Shown: one piece after another, positions 1-7,800 of the stretch
Layout of the letters: every line of letters starts with the position of its first letter
How positions within the stretch are numbered: position 1 is the stretch's first letter
Virus record (IMG/VR): IMGVR_UViG_3300017719_000180
Location: 1 to 25,488 of that record
Length of the DNA: 25,488 bases
DNA from: a virus
Direction: 5' to 3' (one strand)
Program-made: the position numbers and the translations under genes
The notes under the pieces: model-generated
The model's input: only the letters and a program-made list of their open reading frames with translations
Database searches by the model: none
What the model was told of the DNA's origin: nothing

Positions 1-192
1 ATCCTTCAAGATTATAAGTGTGCGATTGATGGTTTGCCGTTGTCGCTTGCGGATGCTGTATTCGGTCACGATACTCCATGGTCTGCAGGTGGACTTGATG
101 GCGAGATGATTCGAAGTAAGCATAACATCGACATGGGCAGGTGCACATTAGATGAGTATCGTGCGATTCTTCAGATGCGAGGAGCGGCATAA
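1..192 (+). CDS. C-terminal fragment of a possible HNH-type protein (5' end outside window)
   Basis: An open frame enters from the left edge and ends at TAA 190-192, giving 63 residues. The fragment contains a Cys-x-x-Asp-Gly, then GHDTPWSAGG, then KHNIDMG. This spacing resembles the core of HNH nucleases, where an H-x-x-P-x-S-x-G-G stretch is followed by an H-N or C-N pair and a G. In that family these residues coordinate a metal and cleave DNA. The reading is from motif shape only, and the N-terminal part is missing. The next gene starts inside the stop codon (TAATG), so the two are probably translated together. It could also be an unrelated small phage protein. Confidence 0.5.
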   Translation: MLQDYKCAIDGLPLSLADAVFGHDTPWSAGGLDGEMIRSKHNIDMGRCTLDEYRAILQMRGAA

Positions 193-368
193 TGCCCAAG
201 CACTTCACTGAAAAAAACTGGTCTTCGCTGTCTCAGTTGAACAGTTTCTTTAATAACCAAAAGGGGAGGGGACGAGAAAAAGTCCTCTCCTTTATTGGTC
301 ATACTCTCGAAACAAACAAGGCGATCTACAAACTTGGTCCGGATGGGTTGATTATTGAAAAGAAATAA
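192..368 (+). CDS. Small protein of unknown function, 58 aa
   Basis: The ATG overlaps the last base of the preceding TAA, and the frame runs to TAA 366-368. The product is 58 residues, begins MPKHFTEKNWSS and is polar with a lysine-rich end. It has no membrane segment, no cysteine pairs and no motif I recognise. Overlap with the upstream HNH-like gene suggests co-translation, and a late-promoter-like octamer begins at its stop codon, so it probably ends a transcription unit read from the left. Support is the coupled start and uninterrupted frame. Confidence 0.5.
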   Translation: MPKHFTEKNWSSLSQLNSFFNNQKGRGREKVLSFIGHTLETNKAIYKLGPDGLIIEKK

Positions 369-371
369 ATA
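364..371 (+). promoter_or_regulatory. T4-type late promoter-like octamer AATAAATA
   Basis: AATAAATA lies across the end of the 58-aa gene, 26 bases before the ATG of the 471-aa gene. T4 late promoters have only a TATAAATA-like -10 element read with the phage sigma-like factor. One mismatch at the first position is tolerated in many T4-like phages. Placement between genes supports it, though AT-rich octamers also occur by chance. Confidence 0.45.
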
Positions 372-396
372 GTAGCATAACCTTTAAGGAACCGCT

Positions 397-1812
397 ATGC
401 CAGCATTACAATCAAAAGACATGGGTACGAAAATCTCCAGTTCAGGTCCATATGCTGGCGAAACCCGCGACAAGATCTTCGAACTTAAAATCAAAGACGG
501 TAAACAGTTCACCCTCGGTTCTGCTGAAAGTGGACCTAAAGTGACTGGCGTGTCATATGACAAAACGACACGCAAGTTTTCCTTTTATCGATCGACAAAC
601 AAGAATGTTATTGAAACAGTAAGTTACACTAGCGTGTTCAAAGACCCTGAGTTCGGTGGTGGTAAAGGATCAGGCGGTGGTGCTGATGACACCAAGTACA
701 CTGAATCTTTGCAGTGCTATTATTGCTCTTATGTTTTCAATGTGGCGAGAAAGAAAGTTACTAGTGTTTCTCCTGCCGAATTAGAGAAAGGGACGCGGTT
801 CGTTGCTGCATCAGAAACGCTCAAGAACTGCCTTGATAAAGGTCCTGGGATGTGGTTGACAACAGACGTGTACATCAAAACAGCGAACCGATTGTACGAT
901 GAGTATGGTACAAAGATGACATCTCCTGTTTATTTTCATCGCGGTTCGAAGTTTATGAATAATATTTATGCCGCTAAGACCAAGTGTCATAAAATTGATA
1001 AGGCGACCGGATCACCGCAAGCACCAGGATCGTTCTCCCACGATAAGTGGAACCCAGGAGATATCTGGGCATCTACCTTCCCTATGACAGAGAAACCGCT
1101 TGGCGATTATACATCGAGTTGGGGCGAGTTGAACGAACGAGTATACGACCTCTCGAAGAGCGGTAAGTTACTTGGCATTTCATTGAAGAAAATTGAGGCA
1201 AACGCTATGCGCGCAAACTATCAGCAGTTCAATGCACCTACACTTGCTCCTCCTGCATCTTACACGTTTGGCAGTTGGTCATACGGTAAGACTGGAGGCT
1301 TCTTTAAATCACAGGACATCTATATTCGAATCGGTACGAAAGAAGTTCAGTTCCGGACGTTTGGAGGTACGACTTCTTGGCAGGGTGAGATCAAGGGGGT
1401 TGCTGCAGCAGGTGGACGAATTGGTGGTGGTAACGTGCACTTTTACTGCAAAGAAGTATTCGGCAAGGGAACTTTTGGCAACTACGAAACTGAAGCAGAA
1501 TACCTTGAGTGGTTCAAGCGTAATGAAAGCAATGGCGTTTCGCAACAAAGAATGTATGACTTGTACAAAAAATACAACAGTCAATCCTCACCTTCCTTGC
1601 CGTTGCTGGATCAGGCAGAGTTTATGAAGAACCTTGCCGCGATACCAAAGTTAAAGGAATATAATTTCAAAAACAGTAAAATGATCTGTTTGGAATTTTT
1701 GGACGTGATCATGTCAGGTACAACAGCGCAACGTGATCAACTAGCAACTAAGATGTTTCGTTATGCTGAGTCGGCGACCGATCAGTCCAGTTACTTTATC
1801 AAACTATACTAA
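397..1812 (+). CDS. Conserved-type phage protein of unknown function, 471 aa
   Basis: The ATG at 397 follows an AAGGA ribosome site nine bases upstream and a late-promoter-like octamer. I do not recognise the family with certainty. Visible features are a CYYC pair near residue 105, a glycine-rich linker near residues 85-95, a segment NPGDIW followed about 40 residues later by SGKLLGISLKK, and glycine-rich stretches near residues 325-355. The D-I-W ... G-I-S-L-K-K pairing recalls the D...[ES]-x-K core of PD-(D/E)XK nucleases, but that is inference at fold level. There is no head-targeting N-terminus like those of the genes downstream. The next gene has its own promoter-like octamer, so this gene may be mostly separately expressed. 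Confidence 0.7.
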   Translation: MPALQSKDMGTKISSSGPYAGETRDKIFELKIKDGKQFTLGSAESGPKVTGVSYDKTTRKFSFYRSTNKNVIETVSYTSVFKDPEFGGGKGSGGGADDTKYTESLQCYYCSYVFNVARKKVTSVSPAELEKGTRFVAASETLKNCLDKGPGMWLTTDVYIKTANRLYDEYGTKMTSPVYFHRGSKFMNNIYAAKTKCHKIDKATGSPQAPGSFSHDKWNPGDIWASTFPMTEKPLGDYTSSWGELNERVYDLSKSGKLLGISLKKIEANAMRANYQQFNAPTLAPPASYTFGSWSYGKTGGFFKSQDIYIRIGTKEVQFRTFGGTTSWQGEIKGVAAAGGRIGGGNVHFYCKEVFGKGTFGNYETEAEYLEWFKRNESNGVSQQRMYDLYKKYNSQSSPSLPLLDQAEFMKNLAAIPKLKEYNFKNSKMICLEFLDVIMSGTTAQRDQLATKMFRYAESATDQSSYFIKLY

Positions 1813-1818
1813 TAAATA
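1811..1818 (+). promoter_or_regulatory. T4-type late promoter-like octamer AATAAATA
   Basis: AATAAATA overlaps the stop of the 471-aa gene and lies 27 bases before the ATG of the structural-protein gene. It is nearly the same arrangement as at 364-371. A repeated layout at successive gene starts makes a promoter role more likely than chance. Confidence 0.5.
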
Positions 1819-1844
1819 GAATAAGAAAATTAGGAGAATGTGAA

Positions 1845-2633
1845 ATGGCACAATACAGCGTACACCGTCAAGATCATTATGGTCCAAGTAATAACGATCT
1901 GCACGAAGTCGTGATAATTGCGGATAAAGACGGTAACATTATAAACTCGTCTGGCGCGGCAAGTAATATCCCAATCGCAGCCGGCGATGTATCTGGTTAC
2001 ACACATATTAATAAGTTTGGTGCTACCGATGGAGACGTGACCGAAGGGACTGTTTGGGACGGTAATGACGGCAATGTCTCATACCCATACCCAGACGCTG
2101 GACTAGTTTCCGTTTCTTCTTTAACAGAGGTCGGCGAAGATGTAATCGTTGACGGTCTAGACGCAGAATACAATCTGCAGAGTGAGACGATTGCTATCGG
2201 CGCGACAGGTACTCTGACATTCTCCCGCGTGTTCCGTGTTAAAATGTCCACCATTACAAACCAAAGCGACATCACCATCAATCAAGGTGGAGATCTTGCT
2301 GCGAAAATTCTCGCTGGTCTAGGTCAGACTTTGATGGCAACATACACAGTACCTGCCGGTAAGACTGGTTACATATTAGGCATTCATTTGGGTTCAGATA
2401 AAGCATCGACTAACTCACGTATGACCTATCGTTTGTTTTGTCGTGAAATTTTAAATGGTGGCGTGTTTCGAATCAAAGCAAACCTAAACGCCGCAGGTGG
2501 ACAAAGTCTAGATATCTCGTATCCAGTTCCGTTAATTGTCCCAGAAAAACATGACATTAAGATTGATGTTGTGGCAGGGCAACAGACGCAGGTATCGGCA
2601 ACCTTCGATATTATTCTGGTAGACAACGATTAA
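1845..2633 (+). CDS. Probable virion structural protein, 262 aa
   Basis: The start is supported by a TAGGAG site about ten bases upstream of ATG 1845. The product is acidic, rich in beta-forming Val/Ile/Thr residues, and lacks signal peptide, membrane segments and cysteine pairs. It contains GTVWDGNDG followed by YPYPD, then a run of short strands (VSSLTEVGEDVIVDGLDAEYN) typical of the beta-sandwich decoration or fibre-like proteins that marine phages encode. The second half (from about residue 165) looks like another beta domain with a receptor-like jelly-roll pattern. Function as a head- or tail-decorating protein is inferred from composition and late-type context. It is separated by zero bases from the next gene (TAATG). 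Confidence 0.6.
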   Translation: MAQYSVHRQDHYGPSNNDLHEVVIIADKDGNIINSSGAASNIPIAAGDVSGYTHINKFGATDGDVTEGTVWDGNDGNVSYPYPDAGLVSVSSLTEVGEDVIVDGLDAEYNLQSETIAIGATGTLTFSRVFRVKMSTITNQSDITINQGGDLAAKILAGLGQTLMATYTVPAGKTGYILGIHLGSDKASTNSRMTYRLFCREILNGGVFRIKANLNAAGGQSLDISYPVPLIVPEKHDIKIDVVAGQQTQVSATFDIILVDND

Positions 2634-3856
2634 TGAACGATTTTCAAGAATACATTACTGAGCAACAAAATACGCACATGACTCATATCGAGGACAAAGT
2701 CCTCTATGGCGGCGTAGACGGGACACGTCAGGCGATTAATGCACTGCGCGAGTTGCGTAACTTGCTCGGTGGGAAACGCGGTAGTAGAGTTTCGGTTAAG
2801 TGGGACGGTGCTCCTGCTATCTTTGCTGGAATAGATCCTCGCGATGGCGAGTTCTTCGTGGCGAAGAAAAGCATCTTCAATAAAAACCCAAAGGTCTACA
2901 AGACTGATGCTGCGGTTGACGCTGACACCTCTGGTGATCTGGCAATTAAGTTAAAGGATGCACTCAAATATCTTCCTGCCCTTGGAATCAAAGGTGTGAT
3001 ACAGGGCGACTTCCTCTTTGGTCGAGGCGATGTACAAACGGAAGAGATCGACGGGGAAAACTACAGCACGTTTCACCCGAACACGCTTGTCTATGCGATT
3101 CCGTATAAGCAAGCAGTAGAAGTGAGAAGGGCAAAGATTGGAATCGTCTGGCATACTTCTTACACCGGAAACACATTTGAAACGATGCGCGCATCCTATG
3201 GCGTGGACGTTGCCTCTTTAAATAATTCGCGGCACGTCTGGTCTCAAGATGCAATGCTGAACGATATGCGCGGCGCAACCCTAACCAAGCGCGAAACCGA
3301 AAGTGTTAACGAAATGCTTTCGACCATCGGCAGACTCTTTAACAGTGTATCCGGCACAACTCTTCGCGAGTTGGAGGGGAATCAAACGCTCGCTCAACAT
3401 ATCGAGCAGTTCAATAACACGTATGTCCGCGAGGGGCAAACTGTTACAGATACCCGCGCACACACTGCCAAACTCATTCGCTGGATAAAAGCGAAGTATC
3501 AAAAAGAGATCAATGCAAGAAAAACAACGCGCGGAAAAACTACGCAGCAAAGAAAACTTGATGACTTACTTTCGTTCTTTTCTACCGAAAACCGTGCGAA
3601 TCTGATTAAAATATTCGAGTTGCAAAAATTAATTGTGCTAGCGAAACTAAAGCTTATAAATAAACTTAATTCGATTGGTAATTTTAAAACGTTCGTCAAA
3701 TCTACGAAAGGTTATAAGGTTGCTGGTCAAGAAGGATTTGTAGCGATAGACACACTTGGTGGTGACGCGGTGAAACTGGTTGATCGTATGGAGTTTTCAT
3801 ACAACAACTTTTCGCCCAAAATTTTGAAGGGATGGCAGACACCAAAGAGGAGATGA
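2633..3856 (+). CDS. Ligase/capping-type nucleotidyltransferase-like protein (DUF6267-like) with head-targeting N-terminus
   Basis: 407 aa, translationally coupled to the preceding gene. Residues 1-10 read MNDFQEYITE, nearly the T4 internal-protein targeting peptide (MKTYQEFIAE), with a predicted cut after Glu10. The body carries, in order, motifs that match covalent nucleotidyltransferases (DNA/RNA ligases, capping enzymes): KWDG at 56-59 (motif I, Lys56 the candidate adenylated lysine), FFVAKKS at 74-80, VIQGDFLF at 122-129 (motif III-like), EGFV at 367-370 (motif IV) and AVKLV at 379-383 (motif V, Lys381). A long, mostly helical insertion of about 235 residues separates motifs III and IV. 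I recall this family as a DUF common in marine phages. Activity is inferred, since motif III has Asp in place of the usual Glu. A role in repairing or capping nucleic acid early after injection would fit. Confidence 0.7.
   Translation: MNDFQEYITEQQNTHMTHIEDKVLYGGVDGTRQAINALRELRNLLGGKRGSRVSVKWDGAPAIFAGIDPRDGEFFVAKKSIFNKNPKVYKTDAAVDADTSGDLAIKLKDALKYLPALGIKGVIQGDFLFGRGDVQTEEIDGENYSTFHPNTLVYAIPYKQAVEVRRAKIGIVWHTSYTGNTFETMRASYGVDVASLNNSRHVWSQDAMLNDMRGATLTKRETESVNEMLSTIGRLFNSVSGTTLRELEGNQTLAQHIEQFNNTYVREGQTVTDTRAHTAKLIRWIKAKYQKEINARKTTRGKTTQQRKLDDLLSFFSTENRANLIKIFELQKLIVLAKLKLINKLNSIGNFKTFVKSTKGYKVAGQEGFVAIDTLGGDAVKLVDRMEFSYNNFSPKILKGWQTPKRR
3655..3662 (+). promoter_or_regulatory. Perfect late-promoter octamer TATAAATA inside a gene
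   Basis: An exact TATAAATA occurs about 200 bases before the end of the nucleotidyltransferase-like gene. It could start a late transcript for the basic-protein genes beginning at 3860. Its position inside a coding sequence and the AT-rich local context mean it may be chance. Confidence 0.3.
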
Positions 3857-3859
3857 TCA

Positions 3860-4396
3860 GTGGCGAAACCACTTGGATTTAAAGACTTCATCACAGTTGA
3901 TTATAGACCAGGAGAAGATGATCAACTGAAGTATAAGGCGCAGAAAAGAAAGAAAGATTTAGACCGTGGTCTTAACGACGACTGCTGGTCTGGATACAAG
4001 CGCGTCGGGATGAAAAAGAAAGGTGGTAAGATGGTACCGAACTGCGTACCAGAAGACCAGCAACCAACTCAAGAGAAACTCAGTCTCGCCTCTCGCCGCG
4101 CACTCGCGCGAGCGATGAAAAGGAATAAAGCAAAAATAAAGATGGGTCGCCGACGTGCGATGCAGCGAGTTGCCACACCTGATGTGTTGATGAAGCGCGC
4201 CAAGAAACACGCTCGTAACATTATGTTCAAGAAAATCGCTAAGAAGCATCGCGGTGAAGTTACACCTGCGCGCAAAGCGGCGATTGAAGATCGTCTAAAT
4301 AAGATGAAGGGGCGTATTGATAAAATGGCGCGAAAGATGATACCGCAGATTCGAAAGATAGAAAAAGAGAGAAGATCTGGCGGTTCAGACAAGTAG
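3860..4396 (+). CDS. Very basic putative head-internal / DNA-binding protein, 178 aa
   Basis: It starts at GTG 3860, three bases after the upstream stop, with GATGATCAG before it. An N-terminal FKDFITVD aligns loosely with the head-targeting peptides of its neighbours but lacks the Glu of the cleavage site. Residues 42-64 hold the motif CWSGYKRVGMKKKGGKMVPNC, a short module I recall in many marine T4-like phage proteins. From residue 73 a long Arg/Lys-rich helix region (LSLASRRALARAM onward) is strongly positive and probably binds nucleic acid. There are no membrane segments. Charge, family memory and context suggest a packaged DNA-condensing or core protein, but this is inference. The gene is followed by a ten-base gap. 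Confidence 0.6.
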   Translation: MAKPLGFKDFITVDYRPGEDDQLKYKAQKRKKDLDRGLNDDCWSGYKRVGMKKKGGKMVPNCVPEDQQPTQEKLSLASRRALARAMKRNKAKIKMGRRRAMQRVATPDVLMKRAKKHARNIMFKKIAKKHRGEVTPARKAAIEDRLNKMKGRIDKMARKMIPQIRKIEKERRSGGSDK

Positions 4397-4406
4397 GGAT
4401 TACATA

Positions 4407-5939
4407 ATGACATCTATTCCATCTTTTAAACAGTATCTGGTTGAGGAAGAAAGAGAAGCGTTCTTCACGTTTGGTCGAATGAACCCTCCGACGATCGGTC
4501 ACGGTAAACTGATGAATGTTCTGTCGGCAAAAGCAGGACGTAATCCACACAAAGTATACCTCTCACATACTCAAGACGGAAGGAAGAATCCGCTAGAGTA
4601 TCGTCAAAAAGTTAAGCACGTTCGTAAAATGTTTCCGAAGCATTCCCGTAATGTCATACTGGACACCGGAGCGAAAACTGTCTTCGACGTGGCAACGAAA
4701 TTATATGACCAAGGTTTCAATAAAGTCACCATGGTCGTAGGATCTGACCGCACAACTGAATTCAAAACACTTCTTGATAAGTACAATGGTGTCAAGGGTC
4801 GTCACGGTTTTTACAACTTCGAACGAATCAACATCGTATCAGCAGGGGCGAGAGATCCAGATGCGTCAGGTGTTGAAGGTATGTCTGCCTCTAAGCAACG
4901 TGATAACGCAAAGAATAATGATTTTACTGCATTCTCTCAAGGTGTCCCGTCAACTATGTCGAACAACGAAGCAAAGCGTTTGTTCAATGACATTCGTAAC
5001 GGTCTGGGTCTGAAAGAATCGTCGCACTTTAAGAACCACGTTGAACTTGAGCGTGTATCTGAAACTCGCGAGCAATATGTCGAAGGTAATCTGTTCGAAG
5101 AAGGCGATCGCGTTCGTGTCAAATCAAATGAAAAGGTAGGATATGTCCACCGTCTCGGTGCTAACTATGTCATCGTTGCGCTCGACGAAGGTCGCGTATC
5201 CCGTCAATGGTTAGACGGTATCGAAAAGTTAGAGGAGAAAGGTTTCGCAGGGTCAGGTACTCTCCGTGATCTGATGCCAGATGTCGACTCATTCCTTGAC
5301 CGATTTACTCACGGTAAGAAGTACAAGCATGCAGTTCGCTTGTTCCTTGACCTCAGAAAGAAGAATCCAAAAAACGCATACCAAAACCTTCGCCGTGCTG
5401 CGCAGATCGCAGACGTCGATCTTCGCTCGCTCGATAAAGTATTCCGCGATATGGTCAAGAAGGGCAAGATGCCTAAGCACCTGATCAACTACCCAACTCT
5501 ACAGAAAGAAAACTATCTTCCTGACGAGGGAACTGACGCGGCAGTCAAGCATGCTAAGAAGATGACTCCAAAGGCAGAAGAAGCAGCGACGCGTCAAGAT
5601 CCAGATATCAAAGACCGCAAGGGTACACAACCAGCATCGTATCACTCTGGACTATCCAAAGCGCAAAAGGTTGCACGCGATCGTCAGTTTAAGAAGCAAG
5701 CAAAGATGCGTGACAATGATCCGAAGGCATATAAACCTGCTCCTGGTGATAAGACTGCGAAGACCAAGCAGTCAAAGTACACTGCGGCATATAAGCGTAT
5801 GTTTGGAGAGAGCGAATTAGCGGCAGTGAAGAAAACAATTAGTCGTGAGAAAGAGCAGGATGCTGTGCGTCACGACCGTATGATGGATCGCGCTAGATTA
5901 CAACGCGCACAAAGAAAGGCGAGGGAAACACGTCCATGA
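4407..5939 (+). CDS. HIGH-superfamily nucleotidyltransferase fused to SH3-like and basic modules, 510 aa
   Basis: Residues 7-13 (FKQYLVE) form a head-targeting-like peptide with a possible cut after Glu13 or Glu14. Residues 18-170 form a cytidylyltransferase/adenylyltransferase-like Rossmann domain: FGRMNPPTIGH at 22-32 (the HxGH-type nucleotide-binding motif), VGSDR at 111-115 and GMSASKQRDNA at 158-168 (the ISSTxxR-like motif). Residues about 231-276 (EEGDRVRVKSNEKVGYV) look like an SH3/KOW-like beta barrel. Residues 285-365 are helical. Residues about 398-467 contain KGTQPASYHSGL and AYKPAPGDKTAKTK, a basic module I recall from several marine phage proteins. The C-terminus is highly charged. 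In related enzymes the reaction joins an NTP to a phosphorylated small molecule, as in NAD synthesis. The substrate here is unknown. Confidence 0.7.
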   Translation: MTSIPSFKQYLVEEEREAFFTFGRMNPPTIGHGKLMNVLSAKAGRNPHKVYLSHTQDGRKNPLEYRQKVKHVRKMFPKHSRNVILDTGAKTVFDVATKLYDQGFNKVTMVVGSDRTTEFKTLLDKYNGVKGRHGFYNFERINIVSAGARDPDASGVEGMSASKQRDNAKNNDFTAFSQGVPSTMSNNEAKRLFNDIRNGLGLKESSHFKNHVELERVSETREQYVEGNLFEEGDRVRVKSNEKVGYVHRLGANYVIVALDEGRVSRQWLDGIEKLEEKGFAGSGTLRDLMPDVDSFLDRFTHGKKYKHAVRLFLDLRKKNPKNAYQNLRRAAQIADVDLRSLDKVFRDMVKKGKMPKHLINYPTLQKENYLPDEGTDAAVKHAKKMTPKAEEAATRQDPDIKDRKGTQPASYHSGLSKAQKVARDRQFKKQAKMRDNDPKAYKPAPGDKTAKTKQSKYTAAYKRMFGESELAAVKKTISREKEQDAVRHDRMMDRARLQRAQRKARETRP

Positions 5940-6163
5940 AATTTAAAGAGTTTGTAGTCAACGAAGATGCGTTGTCAGATAAGGCAGCAAAGTCTGGTAT
6001 CTCCAAGTCGACGTTGAAGAAGGTATATGATCGCGGCGTCGCGGCGTGGAAAACAGGGCATCGTCCAGGAACCACACCAGCACAGTGGGGTCACGCTCGT
6101 GTCAACGCTTTCATCGTTAAGAAAAAGAAAGGTGGACTAAATCACGATAAGGATCTAGCATGA
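5936..6163 (+). CDS. Small DUF5824-like phage protein with head-targeting N-terminus, 75 aa
   Basis: It overlaps the upstream gene by four bases (ATGA), so it is coupled. The N-terminus MKFKEFVVNE fits the targeting pattern, with Glu at position 10 and Val-Asn-Glu as the cleavage-site triplet. The rest carries GISKSTLKKVYDRGVAAW, then TGHRPGTTPAQWGHARV and a lysine-rich end LNHDKD. I recall this block as a widespread phage domain of unknown function (DUF5824-like). It is a short helical domain and probably nucleic-acid or protein binding. The mature product after cleavage would be about 65 residues. The family call is from memory. Confidence 0.65.
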   Translation: MKFKEFVVNEDALSDKAAKSGISKSTLKKVYDRGVAAWKTGHRPGTTPAQWGHARVNAFIVKKKKGGLNHDKDLA

Positions 6164-6417
6164 AAACATTTTTTGAACTTAGAACTGAAAGCGTGGCGAC
6201 AGATTATGTTAATAAGGATCGCGACGCTCACGAACCTTCTTACAGAAAAAAGAATTCTATGAGCGATTTGAAAAAGGCATCATCCAAGGCAGCGAAGAAA
6301 GGTGTTGGCGGCGATGTCGCAGTGGGTCGAGCACAGAAGTTTCAGCAGAAAAGGCGACTCGCAAAGGGTCAATCTTTGAATAAGAGACCGCCTCTGCCAG
6401 AGGAAAATCAATCATGA
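6160..6417 (+). CDS. Small basic protein, candidate head-internal protein, 85 aa
   Basis: The start overlaps the previous stop by four bases. It begins MKTFFELRTE, with Phe at 4 and Glu at 10 as in the targeting peptides of neighbours, but Arg at position 8 departs from the I/L/V preference, so cleavage is doubtful. The rest is Lys/Arg/Ser rich without cysteines, membrane segments or recognised motifs. It probably is disordered or DNA-bound. Its position in the middle of the basic-protein cluster is the main guide to its role. Confidence 0.5.
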   Translation: MKTFFELRTESVATDYVNKDRDAHEPSYRKKNSMSDLKKASSKAAKKGVGGDVAVGRAQKFQQKRRLAKGQSLNKRPPLPEENQS

Positions 6418-6596
6418 GTAAAACTAAGAAACCGCGCAACAAGAAAATGAGTCAAGCGAAGAAAGAAAGAGTAGCGGAGAACAGTTTGCAAAGTAATAAA
6501 TATGATCTGAAGAACTCAGGATCGCAAAACCTGAAAATGAATAACAATAACCGCGCGCAATCTAAGGTGTTTCGCGGCGCATCGAGAGGAAGTTAA
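6414..6596 (+). CDS. Small Lys/Asn-rich basic protein, 60 aa
   Basis: It starts inside the stop of the preceding gene (ATGA) and ends one base before the next ATG. The product is almost entirely Lys, Arg, Asn, Ser and Gln, for example KKPRNKKMSQAKKERV, and lacks hydrophobic core residues, so it is probably disordered. No targeting peptide is visible. A nucleic-acid-binding or filler role in the head is inferred from charge and neighbours only. Confidence 0.5.
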   Translation: MSKTKKPRNKKMSQAKKERVAENSLQSNKYDLKNSGSQNLKMNNNNRAQSKVFRGASRGS

Positions 6597-6597
6597 A

Positions 6598-7800
6598 ATG
6601 TCAGCACAAGATAAGTTGGATCGCCGCGCAGCAAAGCACGGTCTGGGGTCAGATGAGCGTAAGCGCAAGATTCAGAAAGCGAAAGATTTCTTCAGCAAAC
6701 CTGTGCCGACATATAGCAAAGACGAATTGCGTAAAATGGGTCATCCAGTTGAATCGACAGCAGAGTATGGTAAGTCAATGGATAGAATCAAAGACAAAGA
6801 AAAGAACGCTGCTATCAAACCAAAGGATCGTGAAACTTTGGGCAAACTTGCTGACCTCATGAAGAAACAAAAGCGAACCGAAGCATACCGCAAACCTACA
6901 CAGGCAGAGATTGACGCTGACAAAAGGAAAGACGGTAAGAGCAAAGATTCTTCAACAAGATATCGTGACGTGAAGAAGAAGATGTACGGTAACGCAATGA
7001 GCGGTCTAAAAAAGGAAACAGCAGGTCAAGAGTACACTGCAGTACCAGTAAACACTGCTGGTGATGTTAGTGGTGGCGATCGTATGTCAATTGCGAAACT
7101 TGATGCTATCATGAAGAGGCGTTCAAAGGATAAGCGCCAGAAAGAATCGGTCGAACTTGACGAAAACAAGGTCTTCTTCGTCAAGGTAGGCGATGGTCGT
7201 GATAGTATGACTGTTAAGACCAAGGCAAAAAATAGTCGTGAAGCATTGAAGAAGATGCGCGCTGAACATCCAAAAGACAGAGTGTCTTTAGATATTAATC
7301 AAAAACAAGGGAAATCCGCAGGTACATTCGAATCATCTTTGCCAGCACACCTTCAGGGGATTATCGGTAAAGGCGGAAACATTGACGCTAAGAAAGTTAA
7401 AAAAGATCCAGTACTTAACAAGAACAAAACTAAAGTTACGGATGTGACTCCAAAGGGTTATGGACCTAAAGAAGAAGAAGTTGACGAATCAACTATGCGC
7501 GATCGTCAGGTGGTTAGAGCAATGCGAATCGCAAAGGATATGGCAGGAAATCATACTGGTGCTACCAAAGCAATCGAGAAATTGAAGAAAGGATTATCTG
7601 ATCACCCTAAAGTAAGAGGTGCACTTCGAACCGCAAATGAGTCTGTTTCTTCTGCTGATAAGAAACCCCAGAACTTCCGTGACCCAGAAACAGGCAAGTT
7701 GAAGGTTCGTATGGTACCAGTTGACCGTGACGTTGTTCGCGGTGACGATAAAGCGAGAATTGTTCGTAAGAAGCGTTTCAAGCACTTGAGGTCAAAATGA
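6598..7800 (+). CDS. Lysine-rich putative head polyprotein with internal protease-like sites, 400 aa
   Basis: ATG 6598 follows the previous stop by one base, and the ribosome site GAGGAAG lies just upstream. The protein is rich in Lys, Asp and Glu with no membrane segments. It can be divided into a charged helical N-terminal part (1-185), a small beta-alpha domain (VFFVKVGDGRDSMTVKTKAK, residues 192-235), a linker with LPAHLQGIIGKGGNID (248-263) and a helical domain (MRDRQVVRAMRIAKDMAGNH, 300-347), then a basic tail. ELDE (186-189) and EVDE (294-297) precede the folded parts and resemble (I/L)-x-E cut sites of T4-type prohead protease. This suggests processing into several internal peptides, as happens to T4 core proteins. 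The domain blocks are familiar from marine phages, but their functions are unknown to me. Confidence 0.6.
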   Translation: MSAQDKLDRRAAKHGLGSDERKRKIQKAKDFFSKPVPTYSKDELRKMGHPVESTAEYGKSMDRIKDKEKNAAIKPKDRETLGKLADLMKKQKRTEAYRKPTQAEIDADKRKDGKSKDSSTRYRDVKKKMYGNAMSGLKKETAGQEYTAVPVNTAGDVSGGDRMSIAKLDAIMKRRSKDKRQKESVELDENKVFFVKVGDGRDSMTVKTKAKNSREALKKMRAEHPKDRVSLDINQKQGKSAGTFESSLPAHLQGIIGKGGNIDAKKVKKDPVLNKNKTKVTDVTPKGYGPKEEEVDESTMRDRQVVRAMRIAKDMAGNHTGATKAIEKLKKGLSDHPKVRGALRTANESVSSADKKPQNFRDPETGKLKVRMVPVDRDVVRGDDKARIVRKKRFKHLRSK

